Shown here piece by piece: positions 8,514 to 16,910 of a stretch of DNA of 64,000 nucleotides. Under the pieces are notes generated by a model. The model had not been told where the DNA came from. It made no database searches and was given only the letters and a program-made list of their open reading frames with translations. How positions within the stretch are numbered: position 1 is the stretch's first letter; every line of letters starts with the position of its first letter. The DNA is from Primorskyibacter aestuariivivens (GTDB lineage Bacteria > Pseudomonadota > Alphaproteobacteria > Rhodobacterales > Rhodobacteraceae): positions 1-64,000 of the forward strand of contig NZ_JAQIOZ010000009.1 in NCBI RefSeq assembly GCF_028023675.1. The letters run 5' to 3'. Position numbers and translations under genes: made by a program.

Positions 8514-9180
8514 CAGAAATCCACCATTTCAGAGCATTGCGACTCGGGAAAGAATGCCATGAGCACATGCATGTCCGGCGACCCAAACCCAAAGCACCCC
8601 GCGCCGTAGCTGAGCGTTTGTCCGCCAAAGCCGGTTTGTTGCACGTCACGTGTGGTGCACAGATCGTCTGCCACGCGGTTTTCACGCGCGGCATTCAGCA
8701 TGTCGCGTGCAAAACCATCCGGCGTGAGAAACCCAAAATCCCCGTTCGATGTCCGCATCAACGTATCAAGCGCCAGCGTGGTGAATTCGGTGTCCGACAA
8801 CTTCGCCCGGCCAAAGGCACAATTGTTCAGCGTTTCGAAATACTGCTCCCGGCTCAGCAGGAGAGAGACCACTGCCCCCGTCCCGTCATTGCCGCCGGTG
8901 GCCGGTGACAGTGCGTTTTCGAAATCGGTCAGGGTCAACGCTCCGTCCTGCAACAAACGCTGGACACCAAGCGACGACGCCCCGTTTTCCTTTAGCGTGC
9001 AATGCCCGCTGCTCCAGACCTTGGAGCAGGAGCCAGTGACTTCGGCGGATGCATCGTCGAACTCGTCCTTGCAACTACAGCTTCCGGCATGCAGCGGCGA
9101 TGCGGCCAGATGCGGCCAGATGCGGCCAAAAGGGCAGACAGGACTGCCCCAGCGGAAAGTGTCCTGACATATGAAATCAT
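8513..9180 (-). pseudogene. Secreted cysteine-containing protein, frameshifted in signal peptide by a 10-bp tandem repeat
   Basis: The gene starts at ATG 9180 behind a strong Shine-Dalgarno (AAGGAG, 8 bases upstream) and encodes a clear signal peptide (MISYVRTLSAGAVLSALLAAS). That frame closes after 62 residues, while the downstream reading frame runs intact to 8513. The switch occurs at three tandem copies of a 10-bp unit (9099-9128). With a single copy the frames join to give a good signal peptide ending LLAASPLHA before GSCSCKDEF. Two extra copies (20 bp) therefore break the gene. The mature part (about 200 residues, eight cysteines) is unrecognised. It is coupled to a membrane-protein gene. 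It may be inactive, phase-variable, or a sequencing artefact. Confidence 0.72.
9099..9128. repeat. 10-bp tandem repeat (3 copies) inside coding sequence
   Basis: The plus-strand unit GATGCGGCCA is repeated three times without a mismatch. The unit length is not a multiple of three, so copy number changes shift the reading frame of the minus-strand gene. One or four copies would restore the frame; the observed three do not. Confidence 0.95.
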
Positions 9181-9257
9181 GGTCAAATCTCCTTGGCAAA
9201 AAGAATGATCCAATCATGGCCCAAGCCAAATTCGTTTTCAACGAATGCGTGTGCCCG

Positions 9258-10406
9258 CTATTTCTCCCCCAACCAGCGCAGTATCTCCCCCCGGTTGCCA
9301 TCCAGATCGGGTGCGGGCGGGCGTGTGGTGCGGTCCTCCAAACCGCTCATCTTGATCGGGTTTCCGGCGGCGGTATAGGCGTGGCGGCCGTTGCGGTCGA
9401 GCACGTCCACCACCATGTTCCGCGCCAGAATCTGCGGATCCTTGAGCACCTGCGCTACGTTCTGGATGGGGCTGGTGGGGATACCCGCGGCGGTGAGCCT
9501 CGCAATCCAGTGCGCGCAGGTATTGTCCAGCGTCACCGCCTCGATCAACCGTTTGAGAAGCCGGGCATTCTCACAGCGTGCCGGGTTCGTGGCAAAGCGC
9601 GGGTCATCGGCCAGCGGCAATTGCAGGCAGATGCAGAGCCGCTCAAACAGCACATCATTGCCCGCCGCAATCACGAACATCCCGTCGGAGGCATGAAAGG
9701 TTTCAAACGGTGTCACCGATGGGTGCCGCGCCCCAGAGGGGCCGGGGGGCGTGCCGGTGACCGAGGTCATGGCCACCGCATGTTCAATAATCGCCAATTG
9801 GGAATCGAGCATCGCCACATCCACCTTGCGCCCCTGACCGGTCGTCTTGCGGTCATAGAGCGCGGCCAGCACGCCCTGGGTCAGGTACATGCCTGCCACG
9901 ATGTCGCCGATGGAGGCACCAACGCGAACCGGTTCCCGGTCTTTTTCACCGGTGATCGACATGACCCCGCCGCGCGCCTGCACCACCATGTCATAGGCCG
10001 GGCGTTTGGCATCCGGCCCGGTATGGCCAAAGCCCGACACCGCGCCATAGATCAGCCCGGGATGCTTGGCATGCAGCGTTTCCCAGCCATAGCCCAGCCG
10101 CTCCATCACACCGGGGCGGAAATTCTCCAGCAGCACATCGGCCCGCGCCAAAAGCCTGTCAAACACCGCGCGGTCTTCTTCGGATTTCAGATCCAACGCC
10201 ACGGATTTCTTGCCGTGATTGATCGCCGCAAAATAGGCGCTTTTGCCATCCTTGAACGGGAGAAAGGCACGTGTGTCATCGCCGGTTCCGGGGCGTTCCA
10301 CCTTGATCACCGTGGCGCCCAGATCAGACAGGGTCATGGAGCAGTACGGACCGGCCAGAACATGGGTCAGGTCCAGCACGATTACATCATCGAGGGGCGC
10401 GGGCAT
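9258..10406 (-). CDS. CaiB/BaiF family CoA transferase (family III)
   Basis: This 382-residue protein belongs to the family III CoA transferases, which move CoA between carboxylic acids through an aspartyl-CoA thioester. The probable catalytic residue is Asp139 in RPAYDMVVQA. Other family features are LDLTHVLAGPY at the N-terminus, the ENFRPGV motif and SGFGHTGPD. The start at 10406 follows AAGGA; a longer frame upstream is not needed. It is monocistronic and divergent from an osmC-type gene, with 186 bp between the two start codons. The acid substrate cannot be inferred from context. Confidence 0.88.
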   Translation of the reverse strand: MPAPLDDVIVLDLTHVLAGPYCSMTLSDLGATVIKVERPGTGDDTRAFLPFKDGKSAYFAAINHGKKSVALDLKSEEDRAVFDRLLARADVLLENFRPGVMERLGYGWETLHAKHPGLIYGAVSGFGHTGPDAKRPAYDMVVQARGGVMSITGEKDREPVRVGASIGDIVAGMYLTQGVLAALYDRKTTGQGRKVDVAMLDSQLAIIEHAVAMTSVTGTPPGPSGARHPSVTPFETFHASDGMFVIAAGNDVLFERLCICLQLPLADDPRFATNPARCENARLLKRLIEAVTLDNTCAHWIARLTAAGIPTSPIQNVAQVLKDPQILARNMVVDVLDRNGRHAYTAAGNPIKMSGLEDRTTRPPAPDLDGNRGEILRWLGEK

Positions 10407-10592
10407 CTGCGAATCCTTGTCGTCATGGGGCAGGAGGTGTCTGGCACGCGGATATGACGGCAAGATGCCACAGAGGTTCAAGCCGGAACGTCTGCAGAGC
10501 GGCATCGGGCGGGGGACTGCCGGAAACGGCTTGGATTTCGCGCGAAACCGCGCAGAGTGAACCGGAACAGGGCTTCAGGAGGTGCGTCGCAG

Positions 10593-11072
10593 ATGACCCG
10601 GCAGCATGAGTATAAGTCGCGCGTGATCTGGACCGGCAATAGCGGGCAGGGCACCGCAGGCTATCGGTCCTATGCGCGCACATGGGATGTGGCGGTTCCG
10701 GGCAAACCGGTGATCCATTGCTCCAACGATCCGCTTCTGGGCGGCGATCCGGGGCTGATGAATCCCGAGGACCTGTTGCTCAGCGCGCTCGCGGCCTGTC
10801 ACATGCTGTGGTACCTGCATCTGGCCAGCGATGCGGGGATTTGCGTGCTGAATTACGAAGATGCGCCCGTGGCTGTCGGTGAGACTGCGCCGGACGGGGC
10901 GGGGCGGTTCTTGTCTGCGACCTTGCGACCACGGATCACCGCGGCGGCCGGGGCCGATCTGCAACGTGCGCATGACTTGCATGGCGAGATCCACCGCTTT
11001 TGCTTTATCGCGCGGTCGGTGAATTTCCCCGTCCATCATGCGCCGGTGATCGAAATCAGTCCTCGGACCTGA
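10593..11072 (+). CDS. OsmC family peroxiredoxin-like protein
   Basis: The protein has 159 residues. OsmC/Ohr proteins reduce organic hydroperoxides with two cysteines. Here Cys69 (SALAACHMLW) and Cys137 (HRFCFIARSV) occupy the expected positions. The NPEDLLLSALAACH stretch is diagnostic. The start at 10593 is set by AGGAGG about 12 bases upstream. The 3' end overlaps the convergent PAS-protein gene by 17 bp. It likely detoxifies peroxides in the cytoplasm; the physiological substrate is unknown. Confidence 0.86.
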   Translation: MTRQHEYKSRVIWTGNSGQGTAGYRSYARTWDVAVPGKPVIHCSNDPLLGGDPGLMNPEDLLLSALAACHMLWYLHLASDAGICVLNYEDAPVAVGETAPDGAGRFLSATLRPRITAAAGADLQRAHDLHGEIHRFCFIARSVNFPVHHAPVIEISPRT

Positions 11073-11748
11073 CGACGCTCAGATAGGGCACGGGGCCCGG
11101 TTTGAACCTGGTCCGGGGTTCGGCAAAGGCGGCTGCGCGGGACTGACTTGGGACAGGTCGTGTTTCAAATCCGGGCGTCAGCGTGAGCACATCATGCTGC
11201 ATGATGTCAAAACGGCGCGGCGCACGCCCGATCTTGCCATCGGTGACCAGACAGCCAAGCACTCGGCTGATATCGCCGAAATCGTCGGTCATCGGCAAAA
11301 GCATCATGCGCCCGTTCAGCGCCGGTTTGCCGATCCGCTTTTCCGCCGTGAGAGACAGATCGACCTGTGCCGGGGCGTCGAAGACCTGTGCGATCAGCTC
11401 GGCCGTCAGGTTGCGCGACACCGGTGACAGCATCGCCGAGAGCGGCATGCCGCGTACTTCCATACCCATCACGTCACACAGGTGTGACCCGGCAATGCGG
11501 ATGCGCGCATGGCCCGTCGCGATGCGTTCGGCGACAAAGGCGTATTCGAGAATACCGTCAATGCCGCGCGGATCGATATCCGAGCGCGACGGCACGACGC
11601 GCCCGCGCCGCAGCCCATGCCAATAGGCATCCATCTGACGCAAGGGGGCGCACCATGGCGCGCGAAGTCGCTCTCCCCGATCCACGGTTCTGCGATCCCC
11701 GTCGAGGACGCGCAATCTAAGCGTTTCCGGCGTCTCCGGTTGTGACAT
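11056..11748 (-). CDS. PAS domain-containing protein (PAS_5 type)
   Basis: The protein has 230 residues. A single PAS-like domain covers about residues 35-170, with the conserved features MDAYWHGLRRG, ILEYAFVAER and GSHLCDVMG. The C-terminus (about 180-230) is basic and probably disordered. There is no kinase, output or transmembrane segment. Small single-PAS proteins of this type are frequent in Rhodobacteraceae and other alphaproteobacteria, with unknown signals. It is divergent from yicC (275 bp between start codons) and overlaps the convergent OsmC gene end by 17 bp. Confidence 0.72.
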   Translation of the reverse strand: MSQPETPETLRLRVLDGDRRTVDRGERLRAPWCAPLRQMDAYWHGLRRGRVVPSRSDIDPRGIDGILEYAFVAERIATGHARIRIAGSHLCDVMGMEVRGMPLSAMLSPVSRNLTAELIAQVFDAPAQVDLSLTAEKRIGKPALNGRMMLLPMTDDFGDISRVLGCLVTDGKIGRAPRRFDIMQHDVLTLTPGFETRPVPSQSRAAAFAEPRTRFKPGPVPYLSVVRSED

Positions 11749-12023
11749 TGTTCTTCCTCACCACGTAACCCCTTGACCAATTGAACCGACCCTTTGACCC
11801 TTGCATTAAGTATACGGTTACAATGGTTACCCAAGCCTTAATATCGCATGATTTCATAGAATTTTGTGGAGTTTTTCAGGAACTGGTTAACCTCCGGGCC
11901 GGAGACCATGCCAAAATGCCCGCTTGCCCCATGCGCCGGATTTGCCTATGCCGAGGGGGTTATCGGCCCCGCACCACAATATCTGGTAGCTGCGCGGGGG
12001 CAAACCTTCGGGGGATGGTTCAT

Positions 12024-12920
12024 ATGGCGCATCTGCAATCCATGACGGGATTTGCCTCGGCCCAGGGCAGCCATGACAGTTTCGACTGGACGTGGGAACT
12101 GCGCGGTGTGAATGGCAAGGGGCTGGACCTGCGCATTCGTGCGCCCGACTGGATCGAGGGACTGGAAGCTGAAATCCGCAAGGCGGTCACAGCCCGGCTG
12201 AACCGGGGCAATGTGACGGTCAATCTGCGCCTGTCGCGGCGTGACGGGGACACGGCGCTGCGCCTGAACGCGGCAATGCTGGACACCGTGCTGCAGGCCA
12301 TGGCGGAGATCGAAGAACAGGCCATGGAGCAAGGCCTGTCGCTGGCGCCGTCCACCGCCGCCGATATTGTCGCCCTGCGTGGGGTGCTGGACCAGGCCGA
12401 TGAAGAGACGGATGCAAAAGCGTTGAAGTCTTCCCTTATCAATGACTTACAATCCGTTCTTCAAGCATTTTGTGAGATGCGCGCCAATGAAGGCGCGGCG
12501 CTCGACGTGGTGCTGCGCACGCATTTGACAGAAATCTCGCGTCTGGTGCGCAACGCGCAAGAGACCGCCGAAGCCCGCCGCCCCAAGGCGCGCGCCGCGC
12601 TGCAGGCCGCCCTGCAGCGGGTGATCGACACCGCCGACAATATTGACGAAAGCCGCGTGGCGCAGGAACTGGCATTGCTGGCGGTCAAAGCAGATATTAC
12701 CGAGGAAATCAACCGGTTGGACGCGCATGTTAAAGCGGCAAACGCGCTTTTGGATGCCGGGACGACGGTCGGGCGCAAGCTGGATTTCCTGATGCAGGAA
12801 TTCAACCGTGAGGCCAATACGCTGTGTTCCAAATCCGGCGACAGCGAGCTGACCAGAATCGGGCTTGCGCTCAAGGCCCAGATCGACCAACTGCGCGAAC
12901 AAGTTCAGAACGTGGAGTAA
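12024..12920 (+). CDS. yicC: YicC family endoribonuclease
   Basis: The protein has 298 residues. The N-terminal SMTGFASAQG motif and the C-terminal DUF1732 region (KLDFLMQEFNREANTLCSKS) identify the YicC family, RNA endonucleases linked to stationary-phase survival and sRNA turnover. The start at 12024 gives the usual MxxxSMTGF beginning, with GGGGA upstream; ATG at 12015 in the same frame is possible. It sits four bases before gmk, an arrangement common in proteobacteria, and is probably cotranscribed with it. Confidence 0.92.
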   Translation: MAHLQSMTGFASAQGSHDSFDWTWELRGVNGKGLDLRIRAPDWIEGLEAEIRKAVTARLNRGNVTVNLRLSRRDGDTALRLNAAMLDTVLQAMAEIEEQAMEQGLSLAPSTAADIVALRGVLDQADEETDAKALKSSLINDLQSVLQAFCEMRANEGAALDVVLRTHLTEISRLVRNAQETAEARRPKARAALQAALQRVIDTADNIDESRVAQELALLAVKADITEEINRLDAHVKAANALLDAGTTVGRKLDFLMQEFNREANTLCSKSGDSELTRIGLALKAQIDQLREQVQNVE

Positions 12921-12923
12921 CCC

Positions 12924-13571
12924 ATGACCAGTGCCAACCGACGCGGGCTATTGATCATCCTGTCCTCGCCCAGCGGCGCGGGCAAATCGACTCTGGCCAA
13001 ACGGCTGCGCGCCTGGGATGACAGCATCGTCTTTTCGGTCTCGGCCACCACCCGCACGCCGCGCCCGGGTGAAGTGAACGGTGTCGATTATCACTTTGTT
13101 TCGCAAGAAGAATTCAAAGCAATCGTGCGCGATGGCGGGATGCTGGAACATGCCCATGTTTTCGGAAATTTCTACGGCTCGCCCAAGGCCGTGGTGCAGG
13201 ACGCGATTGAATCCGGGCAGGACGTGCTGTTTGACGTGGACTGGCAAGGCGCGCAGCAGATCCGCAATTCCGCGCTTGGGCCGCATACGCTGTCGATCTT
13301 CCTGCTGCCGCCTTCGATCATCGAGCTGCGCCGCAGGCTGGAAAGCCGGGGCCAGGACAGCGCCGAGACCATCGCGCGGCGCATGCAGAAAAGCTGGGAT
13401 GAGATCAGCCATTGGGACGGCTATGATTTCGTATTGGTCAATGACGATCTGGACGCCACCGAAGAGCGGCTCAAGACCATCGTCTCGGCCACCCGCCTGC
13501 GCCGCCTGCAACAGCCCGAACTCACCGATCATGTCCGCAACCTTCAATCGGAATTCGACGAGATATCATGA
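12924..13571 (+). CDS. gmk: Guanylate kinase
   Basis: The protein has 215 residues and converts GMP plus ATP to GDP plus ADP, an essential step of guanine nucleotide synthesis in the cytoplasm. The P-loop is [10 protein letters not shown] (residues 14-23). The GMP-binding region includes [19 protein letters not shown] and the FYGSPK segment, and the family motif [11 protein letters not shown] is present. It follows yicC closely and overlaps the next gene by four bases (ATGA). Confidence 0.97.
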   Translation: MTSANRRGLLIILSSPSGAGKSTLAKRLRAWDDSIVFSVSATTRTPRPGEVNGVDYHFVSQEEFKAIVRDGGMLEHAHVFGNFYGSPKAVVQDAIESGQDVLFDVDWQGAQQIRNSALGPHTLSIFLLPPSIIELRRRLESRGQDSAETIARRMQKSWDEISHWDGYDFVLVNDDLDATEERLKTIVSATRLRRLQQPELTDHVRNLQSEFDEIS

Positions 13572-14089
13572 CTTTATACAACTTTGACAATGTAACCCCT
13601 GATGTGAACGAAGACAGCTGGGTCGCCCGTGATGCCAATGTGATCGGCAATGTGGTGATCGCGGCGGGCGTTTCGGTCTGGTTTGGCGCCACGCTGCGCG
13701 GCGACAATGAGGAAATCCGCATCGGTGCAAGCACCAACATCCAGGAAAACTGCGTGTTGCACACCGATATGGGCTATCCGCTGGTGGTGGGCGCGGGCTG
13801 TACCGTTGGCCATATGGCGATGCTGCATGGCTGCGTGGTCGGCGACAACACCCTGATCGGCATGGGGGCCACGGTGCTCAATGGCGCCAGGATCGGCAAT
13901 AACTGCCTGATCGGGGCCGGTGCGCTGATCACCGAGGGCAAGGAAATCCCCGACGGCTCGTTGGTGATGGGGGCCCCGGGCAAGGTGGTGCGCCAGCTGG
14001 ACGAGGCCGCAATCGAAGGGCTGCGCGAGTCGGCACGCGGGTATGAAGAAAAGATGCGCCGCTATCGCACCAGTCTCAAGGAGATCTGA
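13568..14089 (+). CDS. Gamma-carbonic anhydrase family protein
   Basis: The protein has 173 residues and a left-handed beta-helix fold built from hexapeptide repeats (for example [25 protein letters not shown] and [11 protein letters not shown]). Metal-ligand histidines of the gamma class are visible at His65, His82 and His87. Proteins of this YrdA/CaiE-like group often show weak or no carbonic anhydrase activity, so the reaction is uncertain. It is coupled to gmk by a four-base overlap. Confidence 0.88.
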   Translation: MTLYNFDNVTPDVNEDSWVARDANVIGNVVIAAGVSVWFGATLRGDNEEIRIGASTNIQENCVLHTDMGYPLVVGAGCTVGHMAMLHGCVVGDNTLIGMGATVLNGARIGNNCLIGAGALITEGKEIPDGSLVMGAPGKVVRQLDEAAIEGLRESARGYEEKMRRYRTSLKEI

Positions 14090-14171
14090 GCGCCGCGTCA
14101 CGACTTGCCCGTGCCGCATGGCTGTGTCACGTCATGGCCCAAAGACCTGCGTTGCTGACAAGGATCGCGCC

Positions 14172-15368
14172 ATGACAACAGATCGCAAGAATGACTGGGG
14201 CACGCTGATCCGCCCCGAGATGCTGCCCGACAGCCTGAGCCGTCCGGTAGTGACGCCGCTCAGCCCGTCGGTGGTCTATGCCAGCCTGACGCCGGATGAG
14301 CTCGACAGCCAATATGAGGGCCGCGCGCAGGGTTACACCTATGCCCGCGAGGGCCATCCCAATGCCGATGTTCTGGCCGCGCGGATCGACGCGATGGAGG
14401 GCTGCGACGGTGGTCTCATCACCGGGTCCGGCATGGCGGCGGTGACGGCGGTGCTGATGGGGGTGCTGAAAGCGGGCGATCACATGATTGGCAGCGACCA
14501 GCTCTATGGCCGGTCCCTGCGGCTGATGCGCGATGACCTGCCGCGCCTGGGCATCGCCACCTCGCTGGCCGATCCCTGTGACGTGGACGCCATGCGCGCC
14601 GCGATCCGCCCCGAGACGCGGATGATCCTGATCGAGGTGGTGTCCAACCCGACATTGCGCGTGGCCGATATGGCGGGGATTGCAGCTTTGGCGTGCGAGG
14701 CGGGGCTGCTGCTGGTGGTGGACAATACCTTTACCACGCCGCGCGGGTTCCGGCCCTTTGACCATGGAGCGGATATCGTGCTGCATTCGGTGACCAAGCT
14801 CCTGGCGGGGCATTCCGATGTGACGCTGGGCTGGGTCTGTGCCCGCGATGACGCGCTTCAAAAACAGATCTACGATTTTGCCGTGACCACCGGCCTCACG
14901 CCCAGCCCGTTTGATTGCTGGCTGGCGGAACGCGGCCTGCACACCTTTGGTCTGCGCTTTGACCGGGCCGAGATGACAGCGGCGGCTCTGGCGGATGCGC
15001 TGGCGGGCATGGCGGGGGTGAAACGCGTGCTGTACCCGACGCGCACGGATCACCCGGATGCGGCCCGCGCGGCGGAGCTTTTGGGCACACGCGGCTGCAA
15101 CATGGTCTCGTTTGAGGTCGAGGGTGGGCGCGCGGCGGCCAATGCGTTGACCGAGGCCGCGCGCGGTGTGGCCTTTGCGCCCACGCTGGGCGATGTGGGC
15201 ACGACCCTGTCGCATCCCGCGTCCTCTTCGCATCGCGGGCTGAGCGCCGAGGCCCGCGAAGCGCTTGGCATGAGCGAAGGGTTTTTCCGCGTCTCGGTGG
15301 GGCTGGAAGAACCCGATGCCCTGATCGCCGAATTCACCCGGGCCGTCGCCGCGTCACAGGCGGTCTGA
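14172..15368 (+). CDS. PLP-dependent trans-sulfuration enzyme (Cys/Met metabolism family)
   Basis: This 398-residue protein is in the fold-type I family that includes cystathionine gamma-synthase, cystathionine beta-lyase and methionine gamma-lyase. The PLP-binding lysine is Lys209 in HSVTKLLAGHSD, with cofactor aspartate Asp184 in VVDNTF. The GSGMAAV motif and a C-terminal THPASSSH-like stretch (here LSHPASSSHRG) are present. The start at 14172 follows AAGGA; a longer frame into the preceding gene is not credible. The exact reaction is not determined. Confidence 0.85.
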   Translation: MTTDRKNDWGTLIRPEMLPDSLSRPVVTPLSPSVVYASLTPDELDSQYEGRAQGYTYAREGHPNADVLAARIDAMEGCDGGLITGSGMAAVTAVLMGVLKAGDHMIGSDQLYGRSLRLMRDDLPRLGIATSLADPCDVDAMRAAIRPETRMILIEVVSNPTLRVADMAGIAALACEAGLLLVVDNTFTTPRGFRPFDHGADIVLHSVTKLLAGHSDVTLGWVCARDDALQKQIYDFAVTTGLTPSPFDCWLAERGLHTFGLRFDRAEMTAAALADALAGMAGVKRVLYPTRTDHPDAARAAELLGTRGCNMVSFEVEGGRAAANALTEAARGVAFAPTLGDVGTTLSHPASSSHRGLSAEAREALGMSEGFFRVSVGLEEPDALIAEFTRAVAASQAV

Positions 15369-15373
15369 TCGCG

Positions 15374-16411
15374 ATGGAGCGTGTGCTGGCCTCTGTTGTC
15401 GATGCGCTGCCGCAGCCGGCTGTTGTGATTTCCGAGGACGAGCGCATCGTGATGGTCAATGATCTGGCCACGCGGGTGCTGGACCGTTCCATGGTCGGGC
15501 GGCATTTCATCACCGCGCTGCGCCAACCCGCGCTTCTGGATGCGGTCGAGGCGACCTTGCGTGACCGGAAAACCCGCAGTGCCAGCTTTCTGACGCGCCG
15601 GGACGGGCAGGATGCGAGCTTTACCGTGCGCTGCGCTTTGATCGAGCGCGAGGTTGGGCGCGCGGTCCTGTTGATTTTCGAGGACACAAGCGACGTGGAA
15701 AGCGCGGGCCAGATGCGCCGCGATTTCGTCGCCAATGTCAGCCATGAGTTGCGCACGCCGCTCACCGCGATGACGGGCTTCATCGAAACCATTCTGCGGG
15801 GCCCCGCGCGCGAGGATGCGGCGGCACGCGAACGGTTTCTGGGCATCATGGAAGCCGAGGCCGCGCGCATGAACCGGCTCGTGGGCGATCTGCTGTCGCT
15901 GAGCCGGGTCGAGGCCAGCGAACGGATGCGCCCCAAGGATCCGGTGTCACTGGACGCGCTGTTGCAATCGGTGCGCCACGGGCTTCAGACCCTTGCCTCC
16001 GAGGCCGGGGTCGAGGTCACGCTCGATTTGCCGGAGCATGAGGTGGTGGTGCCCGGAGACGAGGATCAATTGCGCCAGGTGCTGACCAATCTGGTCGAAA
16101 ACGCCATCAAATACGGCAAGGACGGCGGGCGGGTGGACCTGCACCTGAGCGCGTCGGCCATGCATCCGCGCCTGCGCAGCGAGGCGGTCACCGTCACGGT
16201 GCGCGATTACGGTCCCGGCTTTGATCCGGTGCATATCCCGCGCCTGACCGAACGGTTCTATCGCGTGGACAGCCACCGCTCGCGCGAGATGGGCGGCACC
16301 GGTTTGGGGCTGGCGATTGTCAAACATATCGTGAACCGGCATCGCGGCCGCGTGCAGATCGACAGCACACCGGGGCAGGGGGCGGAGTTCCGGGTGATCC
16401 TGCCGGTTTAA
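15374..16411 (+). CDS. phoR: Phosphate regulon sensor histidine kinase PhoR (soluble form)
   Basis: The protein has 345 residues: a PAS-like sensor region (about 5-105), a DHp domain with phosphoacceptor His124 in NVSHELRTPL, and a HATPase domain with N-box LVENAIKYG, G1 DYGPGF and G2 GGTGLGLAIV. It is encoded directly upstream of pstSCAB-phoU-phoB on the same strand, which supports assignment as the PhoB kinase. There is no hydrophobic N-terminal segment, unlike enterobacterial PhoR, so it must be recruited to the membrane by partners such as PhoU/PstB or act in the cytoplasm. Its stop codon touches a large palindromic element. Confidence 0.9.
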   Translation: MERVLASVVDALPQPAVVISEDERIVMVNDLATRVLDRSMVGRHFITALRQPALLDAVEATLRDRKTRSASFLTRRDGQDASFTVRCALIEREVGRAVLLIFEDTSDVESAGQMRRDFVANVSHELRTPLTAMTGFIETILRGPAREDAAARERFLGIMEAEAARMNRLVGDLLSLSRVEASERMRPKDPVSLDALLQSVRHGLQTLASEAGVEVTLDLPEHEVVVPGDEDQLRQVLTNLVENAIKYGKDGGRVDLHLSASAMHPRLRSEAVTVTVRDYGPGFDPVHIPRLTERFYRVDSHRSREMGGTGLGLAIVKHIVNRHRGRVQIDSTPGQGAEFRVILPV

Positions 16412-16561
16412 GCGTTTCGGGGTTCACCTGACGCTTCGAGCATCACAAATGTCCCGAGAGCGCCGCGGGCGTGGCAGGGTATTTGTGTTTCAAGACAATC
16501 CCGAAACGCTATGGGCGCGAAATCTTCAAAAGATTTCGGTTCGATTTCATCGGATGAAATC
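16411..16561. other. Nested palindromic element and two hairpins after phoR
   Basis: Directly at the phoR stop, AGCGTTTCGGG (16411-16421) pairs with CCCGAAACGCT (16500-16510). Inside it CACAAAT (16444-16450) pairs with ATTTGTG (16481-16487) around a small CGCC/GGCG hairpin. Two perfect 9-bp hairpins follow: CGAAATCTT-CAA-AAGATTTCG (16518-16538) and GATTTCATC-G-GATGAAATC (16543-16561). No open frame is credible here. A role in termination or RNA processing between phoR and pstS is likely. The remaining bases to the Pho box (16562-16788) show nothing I can name. Confidence 0.7.
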
Positions 16562-16788
16562 TCTGCTGCGGTTGCCCCTGCGTCAGGGAATCAGAAATTG
16601 GCAAAGAAGCTGTCACAATACCGCACTGCATCGCGCCAGACCCTCACAAATCCGGCAAAGTGACCGTGTGATTTAACCCGCGTCTGCGCCAGCCTGTCGC
16701 AGGTCGAAGCAATAAATATCAAGCAAAGACAATGCCTTGACTCAGATTTCTGCGAGTATCGGCGCTATGGGCCCCCATCACGCGCGCC

Positions 16789-16821
16789 TTGTCATAAAAC
16801 CGTTACACACATGTCACAAAA
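16789..16821 (+). promoter_or_regulatory. Pho box (three 11-bp units) upstream of pstS
   Basis: Three consecutive 11-base units, TTGTCATAAAA, CCGTTACACAC and ATGTCACAAAA, match the tandem 11-bp architecture of PhoB sites. The outer two carry TGTCA plus an A-tract. The site lies 90 bases before the pstS start, and PhoB is encoded at the end of the same cluster, so autoregulated induction at low phosphate is expected. Confidence 0.85.
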
Positions 16822-16910
16822 GCATAGCCAAACGCCAATAGTCAGCCCCCAGCGGACGCTTTCAAAACCGTAAACCCGGCGTCCCGATGTGAGACAACAG
16901 GAGCTTCTCC

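Noticed and set aside
8513-9301. Extension of the secreted-protein frame upstream to 9301 as the real start.
   Set aside because: The upstream part overlaps the CoA transferase gene end, has no ribosome site and no signal peptide. The good Shine-Dalgarno and signal peptide lie at 9180 in another frame.
9171-10457. Long plus-strand frame opposite the CoA transferase.
   Set aside because: Composition is typical of the complement of a high-GC gene; the minus-strand protein has all family III CoA transferase motifs.
16610-16632. CTGTCACAATA near 16610 as a second Pho box.
   Set aside because: Only one half-site resembles the PhoB unit and the adjacent 11 bases do not, so it is weaker than the site at 16789-16821.
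16449-16676. Small plus-strand open frame after phoR.
   Set aside because: It overlaps the palindromic element and hairpins, lacks a ribosome site and has no family resemblance.
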